Shown piece after piece: positions 21,601 to 34,836 of a stretch of DNA of 64,000 nt. Source of the stretch: Actinernus sp. WN-2022 (taxonomy: Eukaryota > Cnidaria > Anthozoa > Actiniaria > Actinernidae). Every line of letters begins with the position of its first letter. The first letter of the stretch is position 1. Made by a program: the position numbers and the translations under genes. The notes beneath the pieces are model-generated. The model was not told where the DNA came from. It was given only the letters and a program-made list of their open reading frames with translations, and ran no database searches. The stretch is from positions 55,973 to 119,972 of the forward strand of contig JAOWCC010000245.1 of the NCBI GenBank assembly GCA_030867875.1. The letters run 5' to 3'.

Positions 21601-24344
21601 TGCAGACATGAATGGATTAAGTTGGAGAAAGAATTGAAGAAAAAAATGAACATCTTCAAAAATGGTCAAATCTGGATATTTTTTGCCAGACCGGGTAGGC
21701 CAAAAATCTCAGATTTCTGACAAAAACTAAAAACAACTCAATATGCTTCAAAATTATCTCAAACAATATGCTGATAGTTTGCAGACATGAATGGATTAAG
21801 TTGGAGAAAGAATTGAAGAAAAAAATGAACATCTTCAAAAATGGTCAAATCTGGATATTTTTTGCCAGACCGGGTAGGCCAAAAATCTCAGATTTCTGAC
21901 AAAAACTAAAAACAACTCAATATGCTTCAAAATTATCTCAAACAATATGCTGATAGTTTGCAGACATGAATGGATTAAGTTGGAGAAAGAATTGAAGAAA
22001 AAAAATGAACATCTTCAAAAATGGTCAAATCTGGATATTTTTTGCCAGACCGGGTAGGCCAAAAATCTCAGATTTCTGACAAAAACTAAAAACAACTCAA
22101 TATGCTTCAAAATTATCTCAAACAATATGCTGATAGTTTGCAGACATGAATGGATTAAGTTGGAGAAAGAATTGAAGAAAAAAATGAACATCTTCAAAAA
22201 TGGTCAAATCTGGATATTTTTTGCCCGACCGGGTAGGCGAAAAATCTCAGATTTCTGACAAAAACTAAAAACAACTCAATATGCTTCAAAATTATCTCAA
22301 ACAATATGCTGATAGTTTGCAGACATGAATGGATTAAGTTGGAGAAAGAATTGAAGAAAAAAATGAACATCTTCAAAAATGGTCAAATCTGGATATTTTT
22401 TGCCAGACCGGGTAGGCCAAAAATCTCAGATTTCTGACAAAAACTAAAAACAACTCAATATGCTTCAAAATTATCTCAAACAATATGCTGATAGTTTGCA
22501 GACATGAATGGATTAAGTTGGAGAAAGAATTGAAGAAAAAAATGAACATCTTCAAAAATGGTCAAATCTGGATATTTTTTGCCAGACCGGGTAGGCCAAA
22601 AATCTCAGATTTCTGACAAAAACTAAAAACAACTCAATATGCTTCAAAATTATCTCAAACAATATGCTGATAGTTTGCAGACATGAATGGATTAAGTTGG
22701 AGAAAGAATTGAAGAAAAAAATGAACATCTTCAAAAATGGTCAAATCTGGATATTTTTTGCCAGACCGGGTAGGCCAAAAATCTCAGATTTCTGACAAAA
22801 ACTAAAAACAACTCAATATGCTTCAAAATTATCTCAAACAATATGCTGATAGTTTGCAGACATGAATGGATTAAGTTGGAGAAAGAATTGAAGAAAAAAA
22901 TGAACATCTTCAAAAATGGTCAAATCTGGATATTTTTTGCCAGACCGGGTAGGCCAAAAATCTCAGATTTCTGACAAAAACTAAAAACAACTCAATATGC
23001 TTCAAAATTATCTCAAACAATATGCTGATAGTTTGCAGACATGAATGGATTAAGTTGGAGAAAGAATTGAAGAAAAAAATGAACATCTTCAAAAATGGTC
23101 AAATCTGGATATTTTTTGCCCGACCGGGTAGGCGAAAAATCTCAGATTTCTGACAAAAACTAAAAACAACTCAATATGCTTCAAAATTATCTCAAACAAT
23201 ATGCTGATAGTTTGCAGACATGAATGGATTAAGTTGGAGAAAGAATTGAAGAAAAAAATGAACATCTTCAAAAATGGTCAAATCTGGATATTTTTTGCCA
23301 GACCGGGTAGGCCAAAAATCTCAGATTTCTGACAAAAACTAAAAACAACTCAATATGCTTCAAAATTATCTCAAACAATATGCTGATAGTTTGCAGACAT
23401 GAATGGATTAAGTTGGAGAAAGAATTGAAGAAAAAAATGAACATCTTCAAAAATGGTCAAATCTGGATATTTTTTGCCAGACCGGGTAGGCCAAAAATCT
23501 CAGATTTCTGACAAAAACTAAAAACAACTCAATATGCTTCAAAATTATCTCAAACAATATGCTGATAGTTTGCAGACATGAATGGATTAAGTTGGAGAAA
23601 GAATTGAAGAAAAAAATGAACATCTTCAAAAATGGTCAAATCTGGATATTTTTTGCCAGACCGGGTAGGCCAAAAATCTCAGATTTCTGACAAAAACTAA
23701 AAACAACTCAATATGCTTCAAAATTATCTCAAACAATATGCTGATAGTTTGCAGACATGAATGGATTAAGTTGGAGAAAGAATTGAAGAAAAAAATGAAC
23801 ATCTTCAAAAATGGTCAAATCTGGATATTTTTTGCCAGACCGGGTAGACCAAAAATCTCAGATTTCTGACAAAAACTAAAAACAACTCAATATGCTTCAA
23901 AATTATCTCAAACAATATGCTGATAGTTTGCAGACATGAATGGATTAAGTTGGAGAAAGAATTGAAGAAAAAAATGAACATCTTCAAAAATGGTCAAATC
24001 TGGATATTTTTTGCCAGACCGGGTAGACCAAAAATCTCAGATTTCTGACAAAAACTAAAAACAACTCAATATGCTTCAAAATTATCTCAAACAATATGCT
24101 GATAGTTTGCAGACATGAATGGATTAAGTTGGAGAAAGAATTGAAGAAAACAATCTACATCTTCAAAAATGGTAGGCGAAAAATCTCAGATTTCTGACAA
24201 AAAGTAAAAACCACTCAATATGCTTCAAAATGATCTCAAAAATCTCCTTGGTAGCTTCAGAACATGAATGGACTAAGTTGGAGTTAGAATTGAAGAAAAA
24301 AATCAACATCTTCAAAAATGGTCAAATCTGGATTTTTTAGCCAG
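18639..24344 (+). repeat. Insert-free 5.7-kb A/B mosaic
   Basis: After the post-insert B, GGGCAAAA and A8 units come two CGAAAA A monomers (about 19.19 and 19.37 kb), a B monomer with AAATTAACATC, an A with CTGAAAAAAACT, a B with CACGAATGG, and an A with CATGAACGG. Two GGGCAAAA A8 units follow in tandem at about 20.6 and 20.8 kb. The rest is class A with GCCCGACC units near 21.15, 21.33, 22.22 and 23.12 kb. The segment to about 21.84 kb matches 34837-38036 with a constant 16198-bp offset. Confidence 0.85.
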
Positions 24345-24583
24345 TGTCTATCCTTCATAACATACCTGAATATCCGCTCTCCTTTCTCGACACCTTCATA
24401 ACACGACCTCAATATCTTCCTGTCTCCACACATCAGAAGCAGTGTCTATCTTGTTTAGATGAGTTACGTTGTCAGGTCCCAGGAACTCCATGGCCAGTAG
24501 GTACATATCCTGTCGAGATATCGATATCGTTTAGAAGTTTATTCTGCATTTAAGGTACCGACCATTATGATAATTAGTAGACA
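24345..24583 (+). repeat. 239-bp insert copy 12 (first of pair)
   Basis: Majority form. It is preceded by two GTAGACC units and the GAAAACAATCTAC junction-deleted unit, as at copies 4, 6 and 23. Confidence 0.9.
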
Positions 24584-24762
24584 CCGGGTAGGCAAAAAAT
24601 CTTGGATTTCTGACAAAAAACTAAAACCCACTCAATATGCTTCAAAATGATCTCAAACAATCTCCTTGGTAGCTTCAGAACATGAATGGACTAAGTTGGA
24701 GAAAGAATTGAAGAAAAAAATGAACATCTTCAAAAATGGTCAAATCTGGATTTTTTAGCCAG

Positions 24763-25001
24763 TGTCTATCCTTCATAACATACCTGAATATCCGCTCTCC
24801 TTTCTCGACACCTTCATAACACGACCTCAATATCTTCCTGTCTCCACACATCAGAAGCAGTGTCTATCTTGTTTAGATGAGTTACGTTGTCAGGTCCCAG
24901 GAACTCCATGGCCAGTAGGTACATATCCTGTCGAGATATCGATATCGTTTAGAAGTTTATTCTGCATTTAAGGTACCGACCATTATGATAATTAGTAGAC
25001 A
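24763..25001 (+). repeat. 239-bp insert copy 13 (second of pair)
   Basis: Majority form. Downstream, the GGGCAAAA monomer has 7 A instead of 8, unlike the other modules of this type, which suggests a crossover just after this pair. Confidence 0.9.
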
Positions 25002-26582
25002 CCGGGTAGGCAAAAAATCTTGGATTTCTGACAAAAAACTAAAACCCACTCAATATGCTTCAAAATGATCTCAAACAATCTCCTTGGTAGCTTCAGAACA
25101 TGAATGGACTAAGTTGGAGAAAGAATTGAAGAAAAAAATGAACATCTTCAAAAATGGTCGAATCTGGATATTTTTTGCCAGACCGGGTAGGGCAAAAATC
25201 TCAGATTTCTGACAAAAACTAAAAACAACTCAATATGCTTCAAAATTATCTCAAACAATATGCTGATAGTTTGCAGACATGAATGGATTAAGTTGGAGAA
25301 AGAATTGAAGAAAAAAATGAACATCTTCAAAAATGGTCAAATCTGGATATTTTTTGCCAGACCGGGTAGGCCAAAAATCTCAGATTTCTGACAAAAACTA
25401 AAAACAACTCAATATGCTTCAAAATTATCTCAAACAATATGCTGATAGTTTGCAGACATGAATGGATTAAGTTGGAGAAAGAATTGAAGAAAAAAATGAA
25501 CATCTTCAAAAATGGTCAAATCTGGATATTTTTTGCCAGACCGGGTAGGCCAAAAATCTCAGATTTCTGACAAAAACTAAAAACAACTCAATATGCTTCA
25601 AAATTATCTCAAACAATATGCTGATAGTTTGCAGACATGAATGGATTAAGTTGGAGAAAGAATTGAAGAAAAAAATGAACATCTTCAAAAATGGTCAAAT
25701 CTGGATATTTTTTGCCAGACCGGGTAGACCAAAAATCTCAGATTTCTGACAAAAACTAAAAACAACTCAATATGCTTCAAAATTATCTCAAACAATATGC
25801 TGATAGTTTGCAGACATGAATGGATTAAGTTGGAGAAAGAATTGAAGAAAAAAATGAACATCTTCAAAAATGGTCAAATCTGGATATTTTTTGCCAGACC
25901 GGGTAGACCAAAAATCTCAGATTTCTGACAAAAACTAAAAACAACTCAATATGCTTCAAAATTATCTCAAACAATATGCTGATAGTTTGCAGACATGAAT
26001 GGATTAAGTTGGAGAAAGAATTGAAGAAAAAAATGAACATCTTCAAAAATGGTCAAATCTGGATATTTTTTGCCAGACCGGGTAGACCAAAAATCTCAGA
26101 TTTCTGACAAAAACTAAAAACAACTCAATATGCTTCAAAATTATCTCAAACAATATGCTGATAGTTTGCAGACATGAATGGATTAAGTTGGAGAAAGAAT
26201 TGAAGAAAAAAATGAACATCTTCAAAAATGGTCAAATCTGGATATTTTTTGCCAGACCGGGTAGGCCAAAAATCTCAGATTTCTGACAAAAACTAAAAAC
26301 AACTCAATATGCTTCAAAATTATCTCAAACAATATGCTGATAGTTTGCAGACATGAATGGATTAAGTTGGAGAAAGAATTGAAGAAAAAAATCTACATCT
26401 TCAAAAATGGTAGGCGAAAAATCTCAGATTTCTGACAAAAAGTAAAAACCACTCAATATGCTTCAAAATGATCTCAAAAATCTCCTTGGTAGCTTCAGAA
26501 CATGAATGGACTAAGTTGGAGTTAGAATTGAAGAAAAAAATCAACATCTTCAAAAATGGTCAAATCTGGATTTTTTAGCCAG
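25002..26582 (+). repeat. Nine-monomer module with three consecutive GTAGACC units
   Basis: Post-insert B, GGGCAAAA, two plain A, three GTAGACC A units (about 25.73, 25.91 and 26.09 kb), a plain A that is junction-deleted at 26409, and a GGAGTTAG B monomer. The corresponding module at 40841-43138 is 717 bp longer, about four monomers, showing unequal exchange after the large duplication. Confidence 0.87.
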
Positions 26583-26821
26583 TGTCTATCCTTCATAACA
26601 TACCTGAATATCCGCTCTCCTTTCTCGACACCTTCATAACACGACCTCAATATCTTCCTGTCTCCACACATCAGAAGCAGTGTCTATCTTGTTTAGATGA
26701 GTTACGTTGTCAGGTCCCAGGAACTCCATGGCCAGTAGGTACATATCCTGTCGAGATATCGATATCGTTTAGAAGTTTATTCTGCATTTAAGGTACCGAC
26801 CATTATGATAATTAGTAGACA
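26583..26821 (+). repeat. 239-bp insert copy 14 (first of pair)
   Basis: Majority form. Its duplicate lies 16556 bp downstream at 43139. Confidence 0.9.
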
Positions 26822-27000
26822 CCGGGTAGGCAAAAAATCTTGGATTTCTGACAAAAAACTAAAACCCACTCAATATGCTTCAAAATGATCTCAAACAATC
26901 TCCTTGGTAGCTTCAGAACATGAATGGACTAAGTTGGAGAAAGAATTGAAGAAAAAAATGAACATCTTCAAAAATGGTCAAATCTGGATTTTTTAGCCAG

Positions 27001-27239
27001 TGTCTATCCTTCATAACATACCTGAATATCTGCTCTCCTTTCTCGACACCTTCATAACACGACCTCAATATCTTCCTGTCTCCACACATCAGAAGCAGTG
27101 TCTATCTTGTTTAGATGAGTTACGTTGTCAGGTCCCAGGAACTCCATGGCCAGTAGGTACATATCCTGTCGAGATATCGATATCGTTTAGAAGTTTATTC
27201 TGCATTTAAGGTACCGACCATTATGATAATTAGTAGACA
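27001..27239 (+). repeat. 239-bp insert copy 15 (second of pair, C-to-T variant)
   Basis: CTGCTC at offset 31. The 25-bp-deleted monomer at 27649 lies exactly 648 bp from its start. Confidence 0.9.
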
Positions 27240-27931
27240 CCGGGTAGGCAAAAAATCTTGGATTTCTGACAAAAAACTAAAACCCACTCAATATGCTTCA
27301 AAATGATCTCAAACAATCTCCTTGGTAGCTTCAGAACATGAATGGACTAAGTTGGAGAAAGAATTGAAGAAAAAAATGAACATCTTCAAAAATGGTCGAA
27401 TCTGGATATTTTTTGCCAGACCGGGTAGGGCAAAAATCTCAGATTTCTGACAAAAACTAAAAACAACTCAATATGCTTCAAAATTATCTCAAACAATATG
27501 CTGATAGTTTGCAGACATGAATGGATTAAGTTGGAGAAAGAATTGAAGAAAAAAAATGAACATCTTCAAAAATGGTCAAATCTGGATATTTTTTGCCAGA
27601 CCGGGTAGGCCAAAAATCTCAGATTTCTGACAAAAACTAAAAACAACTCAATATGCTGATAGTTTGCAGACATGAATGGATTAAGTTGGAGAAAGAATTG
27701 AAGAAAAAAATGAACATCTTCAAAAATGGTCAAATCTGGATATTTTTTGCCAGACCGGGTAGGCGAAAAATCTCAGATTTCTGACAAAAAGTAAAAACCA
27801 CTCAATATGCTTCAAAATGATCTCAAAAATCTCCTTGGTAGCTTCAGAACATGAATGGACTAAGTTGGAGTTAGAATTGAAGAAAAAAATCAACATCTTC
27901 AAAAATGGTCAAATCTGGATTTTTTAGCCAG
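27240..27931 (+). repeat. Four-monomer linker with an undeleted junction
   Basis: Post-insert B, GGGCAAAA, the 25-bp-deleted unit at 27649, then a GTAAAAACC B monomer. That B monomer is joined through a complete GCCAGACCGGGTAGGCG junction, whereas elsewhere the same B subtype follows a 30-bp-deleted junction. An identical arrangement occurs at 43796-44487. Confidence 0.87.
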
Positions 27932-28170
27932 TGTCTATCCTTCATAACATACCTGAATATCCGCTCTCCTTTCTCGACACCTTCATAACACGACCTCAAT
28001 ATCTTCCTGTCTCCACACATCAGAAGCAGTGTCTATCTTGTTTAGATGAGTTACGTTGTCAGGTCCCAGGAACTCCATGGCCAGTAGGTACATATCCTGT
28101 CGAGATATCGATATCGTTTAGAAGTTTATTCTGCATTTAAGGTACCGACCATTATGATAATTAGTAGACA
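27932..28170 (+). repeat. 239-bp insert copy 16 (first of pair)
   Basis: Majority form. It is the third insert within 1.35 kb and the last one inside copy 1 of the large duplication. Confidence 0.9.
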
Positions 28171-28349
28171 CCGGGTAGGCAAAAAATCTTGGATTTCTGA
28201 CAAAAAACTAAAACCCACTCAATATGCTTCAAAATGATCTCAAACAATCTCCTTGGTAGCTTCAGAACATGAATGGACTAAGTTGGAGAAAGAATTGAAG
28301 AAAAAAATGAACATCTTCAAAAATGGTCAAATCTGGATTTTTTAGCCAG

Positions 28350-28588
28350 TGTCTATCCTTCATAACATACCTGAATATCTGCTCTCCTTTCTCGACACCT
28401 TCATAACACGACCTCAATATCTTCCTGTCTCCACACATCAGAAGCAGTGTCTATCTTGTTTAGATGAGTTACGTTGTCAGGTCCCAGGAACTCCATGGCC
28501 AGTAGGTACATATCCTGTCGAGATATCGATATCGTTTAGAAGTTTATTCTGCATTTAAGGTACCGACCATTATGATAATTAGTAGACA
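28350..28588 (+). repeat. 239-bp insert copy 17 (second of pair, C-to-T variant)
   Basis: CTGCTC at offset 31, with the 25-bp-deleted unit at 28998. The module from here to the next insert (1259 bp) has the same length and order as that starting at 32921. Confidence 0.9.
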
Positions 28589-29608
28589 CCGGGTAGGCAA
28601 AAAATCTTGGATTTCTGACAAAAAACTAAAACCCACTCAATATGCTTCAAAATGATCTCAAACAATCTCCTTGGTAGCTTCAGAACATGAATGGACTAAG
28701 TTGGAGAAAGAATTGAAGAAAAAAATGAACATCTTCAAAAATGGTCGAATCTGGATATTTTTTGCCAGACCGGGTAGGGCAAAAATCTCAGATTTCTGAC
28801 AAAAACTAAAAACAACTCAATATGCTTCAAAATTATCTCAAACAATATGCTGATAGTTTGCAGACATGAATGGATTAAGTTGGAGAAAGAATTGAAGAAA
28901 AAAAATGAACATCTTCAAAAATGGTCAAATCTGGATATTTTTTGCCAGACCGGGTAGGCCAAAAATCTCAGATTTCTGACAAAAACTAAAAACAACTCAA
29001 TATGCTGATAGTTTGCAGACATGAATGGATTAAGTTGGAGAAAGAATTGAAGAAAAAAATGAACATCTTCAAAAATGGTCAAATCTGGATATTTTTTGCC
29101 AGACCGGGTAGACCAAAAATCTCAGATTTCTGACAAAAACTAAAAACAACTCAATATGCTTCAAAATTATCTCAAACAATATGCTGATAGTTTGCAGACA
29201 TGAATGGATTAAGTTGGAGAAAGAATTGAAGAAAAAAATGAACATCTTCAAAAATGGTCAAATCTGGATATTTTTTGCCAGACCGGGTAGACCAAAAATC
29301 TCAGATTTCTGACAAAAACTAAAAACAACTCAATATGCTTCAAAATTATCTCAAACAATATGCTGATAGTTTGCAGACATGAATGGATTAAGTTGGAGAA
29401 AGAATTGAAGAAAAAAATCTACATCTTCAAAAATGGTAGGCGAAAAATCTCAGATTTCTGACAAAAAGTAAAAACCACTCAATATGCTTCAAAATGATCT
29501 CAAAAATCTCCTTGGTAGCTTCAGAACATGAATGGACTAAGTTGGAGTTAGAATTGAAGAAAAAAATCAACATCTTCAAAAATGGTCAAATCTGGATTTT
29601 TTAGCCAG
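28589..29608 (+). repeat. Module of six monomers between inserts
   Basis: Post-insert B, GGGCAAAA, a 25-bp-deleted A8-derived unit at 28998, two GTAGACC units, a junction-deleted unit at 29435 and a GGAGTTAG B monomer. The order equals that at 33160-34179. Confidence 0.87.
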
Positions 29609-29847
29609 TGTCTATCCTTCATAACATACCTGAATATCCGCTCTCCTTTCTCGACACCTTCATAACACGACCTCAATATCTTCCTGTCTCCACACATCAG
29701 AAGCAGTGTCTATCTTGTTTAGATGAGTTACGTTGTCAGGTCCCAGGAACTCCATGGCCAGTAGGTACATATCCTGTCGAGATATCGATATCGTTTAGAA
29801 GTTTATTCTGCATTTAAGGTACCGACCATTATGATAATTAGTAGACA
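29609..29847 (+). repeat. 239-bp insert copy 18 with unusual right flank
   Basis: The element itself is the majority form and unpaired. After TAGACACCGGGTAGG the sequence continues as CGAAAAATCTCAG of a class A monomer, not the CAAAAAATCTTGG class B monomer found after the other majority-type inserts. This is a recombinant junction within a few bases of the element end. Confidence 0.9.
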
Positions 29848-32502
29848 CCGGGTAGGCGAAAAATCTCAGATTTCTGACAAAAACTAAAAACAACTCAATA
29901 TGCTTCAAAATTATCTCAAACAATATGCTGATAGTTTGCAGACATGAATGGATTAAGTTGGAGAAAGAATTGAAGAAAAAAATGAACATCTTCAAAAATG
30001 GTCAAATCTGGATATTTTTTGCCAGACCGGGTAGGCGAAAAATCTCAGATTTCTGACAAAAACTAAAAACAACTCAATATGCTTCAAAATTATCTCAAAC
30101 AATATGCTGATAGTTTGCAGACATGAATGGATTAAGTTGGAGAAAGAATTGAAGAAAAAAATGAACATCTTCAAAAATGGTCAAATCTGGATATTTTTTG
30201 CCAGACCGGGTAGGCCAAAAATCTCAGATTTCTGACAAAAACTAAAAACAACTCAATATGCTTCAAAATTATCTCAAACAATCTCCTTGGTAGCTTCAGA
30301 ACATGAATGGACTAAGTTGGAGAAAGAATTGAAGAAAAAAATTAACATCTTCAAAAATGGTCAAATCTGGATATTTTTTGCCAGACCGGGTAGGCCAAAA
30401 ATCTCAGATTTCTGAAAAAAACTAAAAACAACTCAATATGCTTCAAAATTATCTCAAACAATATGCTGATAGTTTGCAGACATGAATGGATTAAGTTGGA
30501 GAAAGAATTGAAGAAAAAAATGAACATCTTCAAAAATGGTCAAATCTGGATATTTTTTGCCAGACCGGGTAGGCCAAAAATCTCAGATTTCTGACAAAAA
30601 CTAAAAACAACTCAATATGCTTCAAAATGATCTCAAACAATCTCCTTGGTAGCTTCAGAACACGAATGGATTAAGTTGGAGAAAGAATTGAAGAAAAAAA
30701 TGAACATCTTCAAAAATGGTCAAATCTGGATATTTTTTGCCCGACCGGGTAGGCGAAAAATCTCAGATTTCTGACAAAAACTAAAAACAACTCAATATGC
30801 TTCAAAATTATCTCAAACAATATGCTGATAGTTTGCAGACATGAATGGATTAAGTTGGAGAAAGAATTGAAGAAAAAAATGAACATCTTCAAAAATGGTC
30901 AAATCTGGATATTTTTTGCCAGACCGGGTAGGCCAAAAATCTCAGATTTCTGACAAAAACTAAAAACAACTCAATATGCTTCAAAATTATCTCAAACAAT
31001 ATGCTGATAGTTTGCAGACATGAATGGATTAAGTTGGAGAAAGAATTGAAGAAAAAAATGAACATCTTCAAAAATGGTCAAATCTGGATATTTTTTGCCA
31101 GACCGGGTAGGCCAAAAATCTCAGATTTCTGACAAAAACTAAAAACAACTCAATATGCTTCAAAATTATCTCAAACAATATGCTGATAGTTTGCAGACAT
31201 GAATGGATTAAGTTGGAGAAAGAATTGAAGAAAAAAATGAACATCTTCAAAAATGGTCAAATCTGGATATTTTTTGCCCGACCGGGTAGGCGAAAAATCT
31301 CAGATTTCTGACAAAAACTAAAAACAACTCAATATGCTTCAAAATTATCTCAAACAATATGCTGATAGTTTGCAGACATGAATGGATTAAGTTGGAGAAA
31401 GAATTGAAGAAAAAAATGAACATCTTCAAAAATGGTCAAATCTGGATATTTTTTGCCAGACCGGGTAGGCCAAAAATCTCAGATTTCTGACAAAAACTAA
31501 AAACAACTCAATATGCTTCAAAATTATCTCAAACAATATGCTGATAGTTTGCAGACATGAATGGATTAAGTTGGAGAAAGAATTGAAGAAAAAAATGAAC
31601 ATCTTCAAAAATGGTCAAATCTGGATATTTTTTGCCAGACCGGGTAGGCCAAAAATCTCAGATTTCTGACAAAAACTAAAAACAACTCAATATGCTTCAA
31701 AATTATCTCAAACAATATGCTGATAGTTTGCAGACATGAATGGATTAAGTTGGAGAAAGAATTGAAGAAAAAAATGAACATCTTCAAAAATGGTCAAATC
31801 TGGATATTTTTTGCCAGACCGGGTAGGCCAAAAATCTCAGATTTCTGACAAAAACTAAAAACAACTCAATATGCTTCAAAATTATCTCAAACAATATGCT
31901 GATAGTTTGCAGACATGAATGGATTAAGTTGGAGAAAGAATTGAAGAAAAAAATGAACATCTTCAAAAATGGTCAAATCTGGATATTTTTTGCCAGACCG
32001 GGTAGACCAAAAATCTCAGATTTCTGACAAAAACTAAAAACAACTCAATATGCTTCAAAATTATCTCAAACAATATGCTGATAGTTTGCAGACATGAATG
32101 GATTAAGTTGGAGAAAGAATTGAAGAAAAAAATGAACATCTTCAAAAATGGTCAAATCTGGATATTTTTTGCCAGACCGGGTAGGCCAAAAATCTCAGAT
32201 TTCTGACAAAAACTAAAAACAACTCAATATGCTTCAAAATTATCTCAAACAATATGCTGATAGTTTGCAGACATGAATGGATTAAGTTGGAGAAAGAATT
32301 GAAGAAAAAAATCTACATCTTCAAAAATGGTAGGCGAAAAATCTCAGATTTCTGACAAAAAGTAAAAACCACTCAATATGCTTCAAAATGATCTCAAAAA
32401 TCTCCTTGGTAGCTTCAGAACATGAATGGACTAAGTTGGAGTTAGAATTGAAGAAAAAAATCAACATCTTCAAAAATGGTCAAATCTGGATTTTTTAGCC
32501 AG
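29848..32502 (+). repeat. Junction zone between the two large duplicates
   Basis: Two CGAAAA A monomers, a B with AAATTAACATC, an A with CTGAAAAAAACT and a B with CACGAATGG follow, the same order as at 19.2-20.0 kb. Then a GCCCGACC-CGAAAA unit near 30.74 kb marks the start of copy 2 of the large duplication. A second GCCCGACC unit is at about 31.28 kb. The end is the usual GTAGACC, A, junction-deleted (32329) and GGAGTTAG B series. Confidence 0.85.
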
Positions 32503-32741
32503 TGTCTATCCTTCATAACATACCTGAATATCCGCTCTCCTTTCTCGACACCTTCATAACACGACCTCAATATCTTCCTGTCTCCACACATCAGAAGCAG
32601 TGTCTATCTTGTTTAGATGAGTTACGTTGTCAGGTCCCAGGAACTCCATGGCCAGTAGGTACATATCCTGTCGAGATATCGATATCGTTTAGAAGTTTAT
32701 TCTGCATTTAAGGTACCGACCATTATGATAATTAGTAGACA
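32503..32741 (+). repeat. 239-bp insert copy 19 (first of pair)
   Basis: Majority form, counterpart of copy 8. Confidence 0.9.
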
Positions 32742-32920
32742 CCGGGTAGGCAAAAAATCTTGGATTTCTGACAAAAAACTAAAACCCACTCAATATGCTT
32801 CAAAATGATCTCAAACAATCTCCTTGGTAGCTTCAGAACATGAATGGACTAAGTTGGAGAAAGAATTGAAGAAAAAAATGAACATCTTCAAAAATGGTCA
32901 AATCTGGATTTTTTAGCCAG

Positions 32921-33159
32921 TGTCTATCCTTCATAACATACCTGAATATCTGCTCTCCTTTCTCGACACCTTCATAACACGACCTCAATATCTTCCTGTC
33001 TCCACACATCAGAAGCAGTGTCTATCTTGTTTAGATGAGTTACGTTGTCAGGTCCCAGGAACTCCATGGCCAGTAGGTACATATCCTGTCGAGATATCGA
33101 TATCGTTTAGAAGTTTATTCTGCATTTAAGGTACCGACCATTATGATAATTAGTAGACA
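32921..33159 (+). repeat. 239-bp insert copy 20 (second of pair, C-to-T variant)
   Basis: CTGCTC at offset 31, counterpart of copy 9. The 25-bp-deleted unit stands 648 bp downstream at 33569. Confidence 0.9.
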
Positions 33160-34179
33160 CCGGGTAGGCAAAAAATCTTGGATTTCTGACAAAAAACTAA
33201 AACCCACTCAATATGCTTCAAAATGATCTCAAACAATCTCCTTGGTAGCTTCAGAACATGAATGGACTAAGTTGGAGAAAGAATTGAAGAAAAAAATGAA
33301 CATCTTCAAAAATGGTCGAATCTGGATATTTTTTGCCAGACCGGGTAGGGCAAAAATCTCAGATTTCTGACAAAAACTAAAAACAACTCAATATGCTTCA
33401 AAATTATCTCAAACAATATGCTGATAGTTTGCAGACATGAATGGATTAAGTTGGAGAAAGAATTGAAGAAAAAAAATGAACATCTTCAAAAATGGTCAAA
33501 TCTGGATATTTTTTGCCAGACCGGGTAGGCCAAAAATCTCAGATTTCTGACAAAAACTAAAAACAACTCAATATGCTGATAGTTTGCAGACATGAATGGA
33601 TTAAGTTGGAGAAAGAATTGAAGAAAAAAATGAACATCTTCAAAAATGGTCAAATCTGGATATTTTTTGCCAGACCGGGTAGACCAAAAATCTCAGATTT
33701 CTGACAAAAACTAAAAACAACTCAATATGCTTCAAAATTATCTCAAACAATATGCTGATAGTTTGCAGACATGAATGGATTAAGTTGGAGAAAGAATTGA
33801 AGAAAAAAATGAACATCTTCAAAAATGGTCAAATCTGGATATTTTTTGCCAGACCGGGTAGACCAAAAATCTCAGATTTCTGACAAAAACTAAAAACAAC
33901 TCAATATGCTTCAAAATTATCTCAAACAATATGCTGATAGTTTGCAGACATGAATGGATTAAGTTGGAGAAAGAATTGAAGAAAAAAATCTACATCTTCA
34001 AAAATGGTAGGCGAAAAATCTCAGATTTCTGACAAAAAGTAAAAACCACTCAATATGCTTCAAAATGATCTCAAAAATCTCCTTGGTAGCTTCAGAACAT
34101 GAATGGACTAAGTTGGAGTTAGAATTGAAGAAAAAAATCAACATCTTCAAAAATGGTCAAATCTGGATTTTTTAGCCAG
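33160..34179 (+). repeat. Module of six monomers, one 25-bp deletion
   Basis: Post-insert B, full-length GGGCAAAA A8, a 25-bp-deleted unit at 33569, two GTAGACC units, a junction-deleted unit at 34006 and a GGAGTTAG B monomer. It retains the 25 bp lost at 17216 in the duplicate. Confidence 0.88.
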
Positions 34180-34418
34180 TGTCTATCCTTCATAACATAC
34201 CTGAATATCCGCTCTCCTTTCTCGACACCTTCATAACACGACCTCAATATCTTCCTGTCTCCACACATCAGAAGCAGTGTCTATCTTGTTTAGATGAGTT
34301 ACGTTGTCAGGTCCCAGGAACTCCATGGCCAGTAGGTACATATCCTGTCGAGATATCGATATCGTTTAGAAGTTTATTCTGCATTTAAGGTACCGACCAT
34401 TATGATAATTAGTAGACA
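34180..34418 (+). repeat. 239-bp insert copy 21 (first of pair)
   Basis: Majority form, counterpart of copy 10. Confidence 0.9.
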
Positions 34419-34597
34419 CCGGGTAGGCAAAAAATCTTGGATTTCTGACAAAAAACTAAAACCCACTCAATATGCTTCAAAATGATCTCAAACAATCTCC
34501 TTGGTAGCTTCAGAACATGAATGGACTAAGTTGGAGAAAGAATTGAAGAAAAAAATGAACATCTTCAAAAATGGTCAAATCTGGATTTTTTAGCCAG

Positions 34598-34836
34598 TGT
34601 CTATCCTTCATAACATACCTGAATATCCGCTCTCCTTTCTCGACACCTTCATAACACGACCTCAATATCTTCCTGTCTCCACACATCAGAAGCAGTGTCT
34701 ATCTTGTTTAGATGAGTTACGTTGTCAGGTCCCAGGAACTCCATGGCCAGTAGGTACATATCCTGTCGAGATATCGATATCGTTTAGAAGTTTATTCTGC
34801 ATTTAAGGTACCGACCATTATGATAATTAGTAGACA
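34598..34836 (+). repeat. 239-bp insert copy 22 (second of pair)
   Basis: Majority form, counterpart of copy 11, followed by the same insert-free mosaic. Confidence 0.9.

Larger units (their letters stand above)
14583..28235 (+). other. Copy 1 of a ~14-kb segmental duplication
   Basis: The order of inserts, subtypes and rare variants here is repeated in copy 2 (about 30756-44791). Offsets are 16173 for the inserts at 16330 and 16748, 16198 at 17982 and 18400, 15839 at 24345 and 24763, and 16556 at 26583, 27001 and 27932. Offset steps correspond to one 25-bp deletion present only here (17216), two extra monomers here (about 21.8-23.1 kb), and four monomers missing here (about 25.1-26.6 kb). 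Private variants such as ATTAGCTC (about 21397) and AAATTAACATC recur at matching places. Edges were set where diagnostic bases stop agreeing. Confidence 0.85.
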
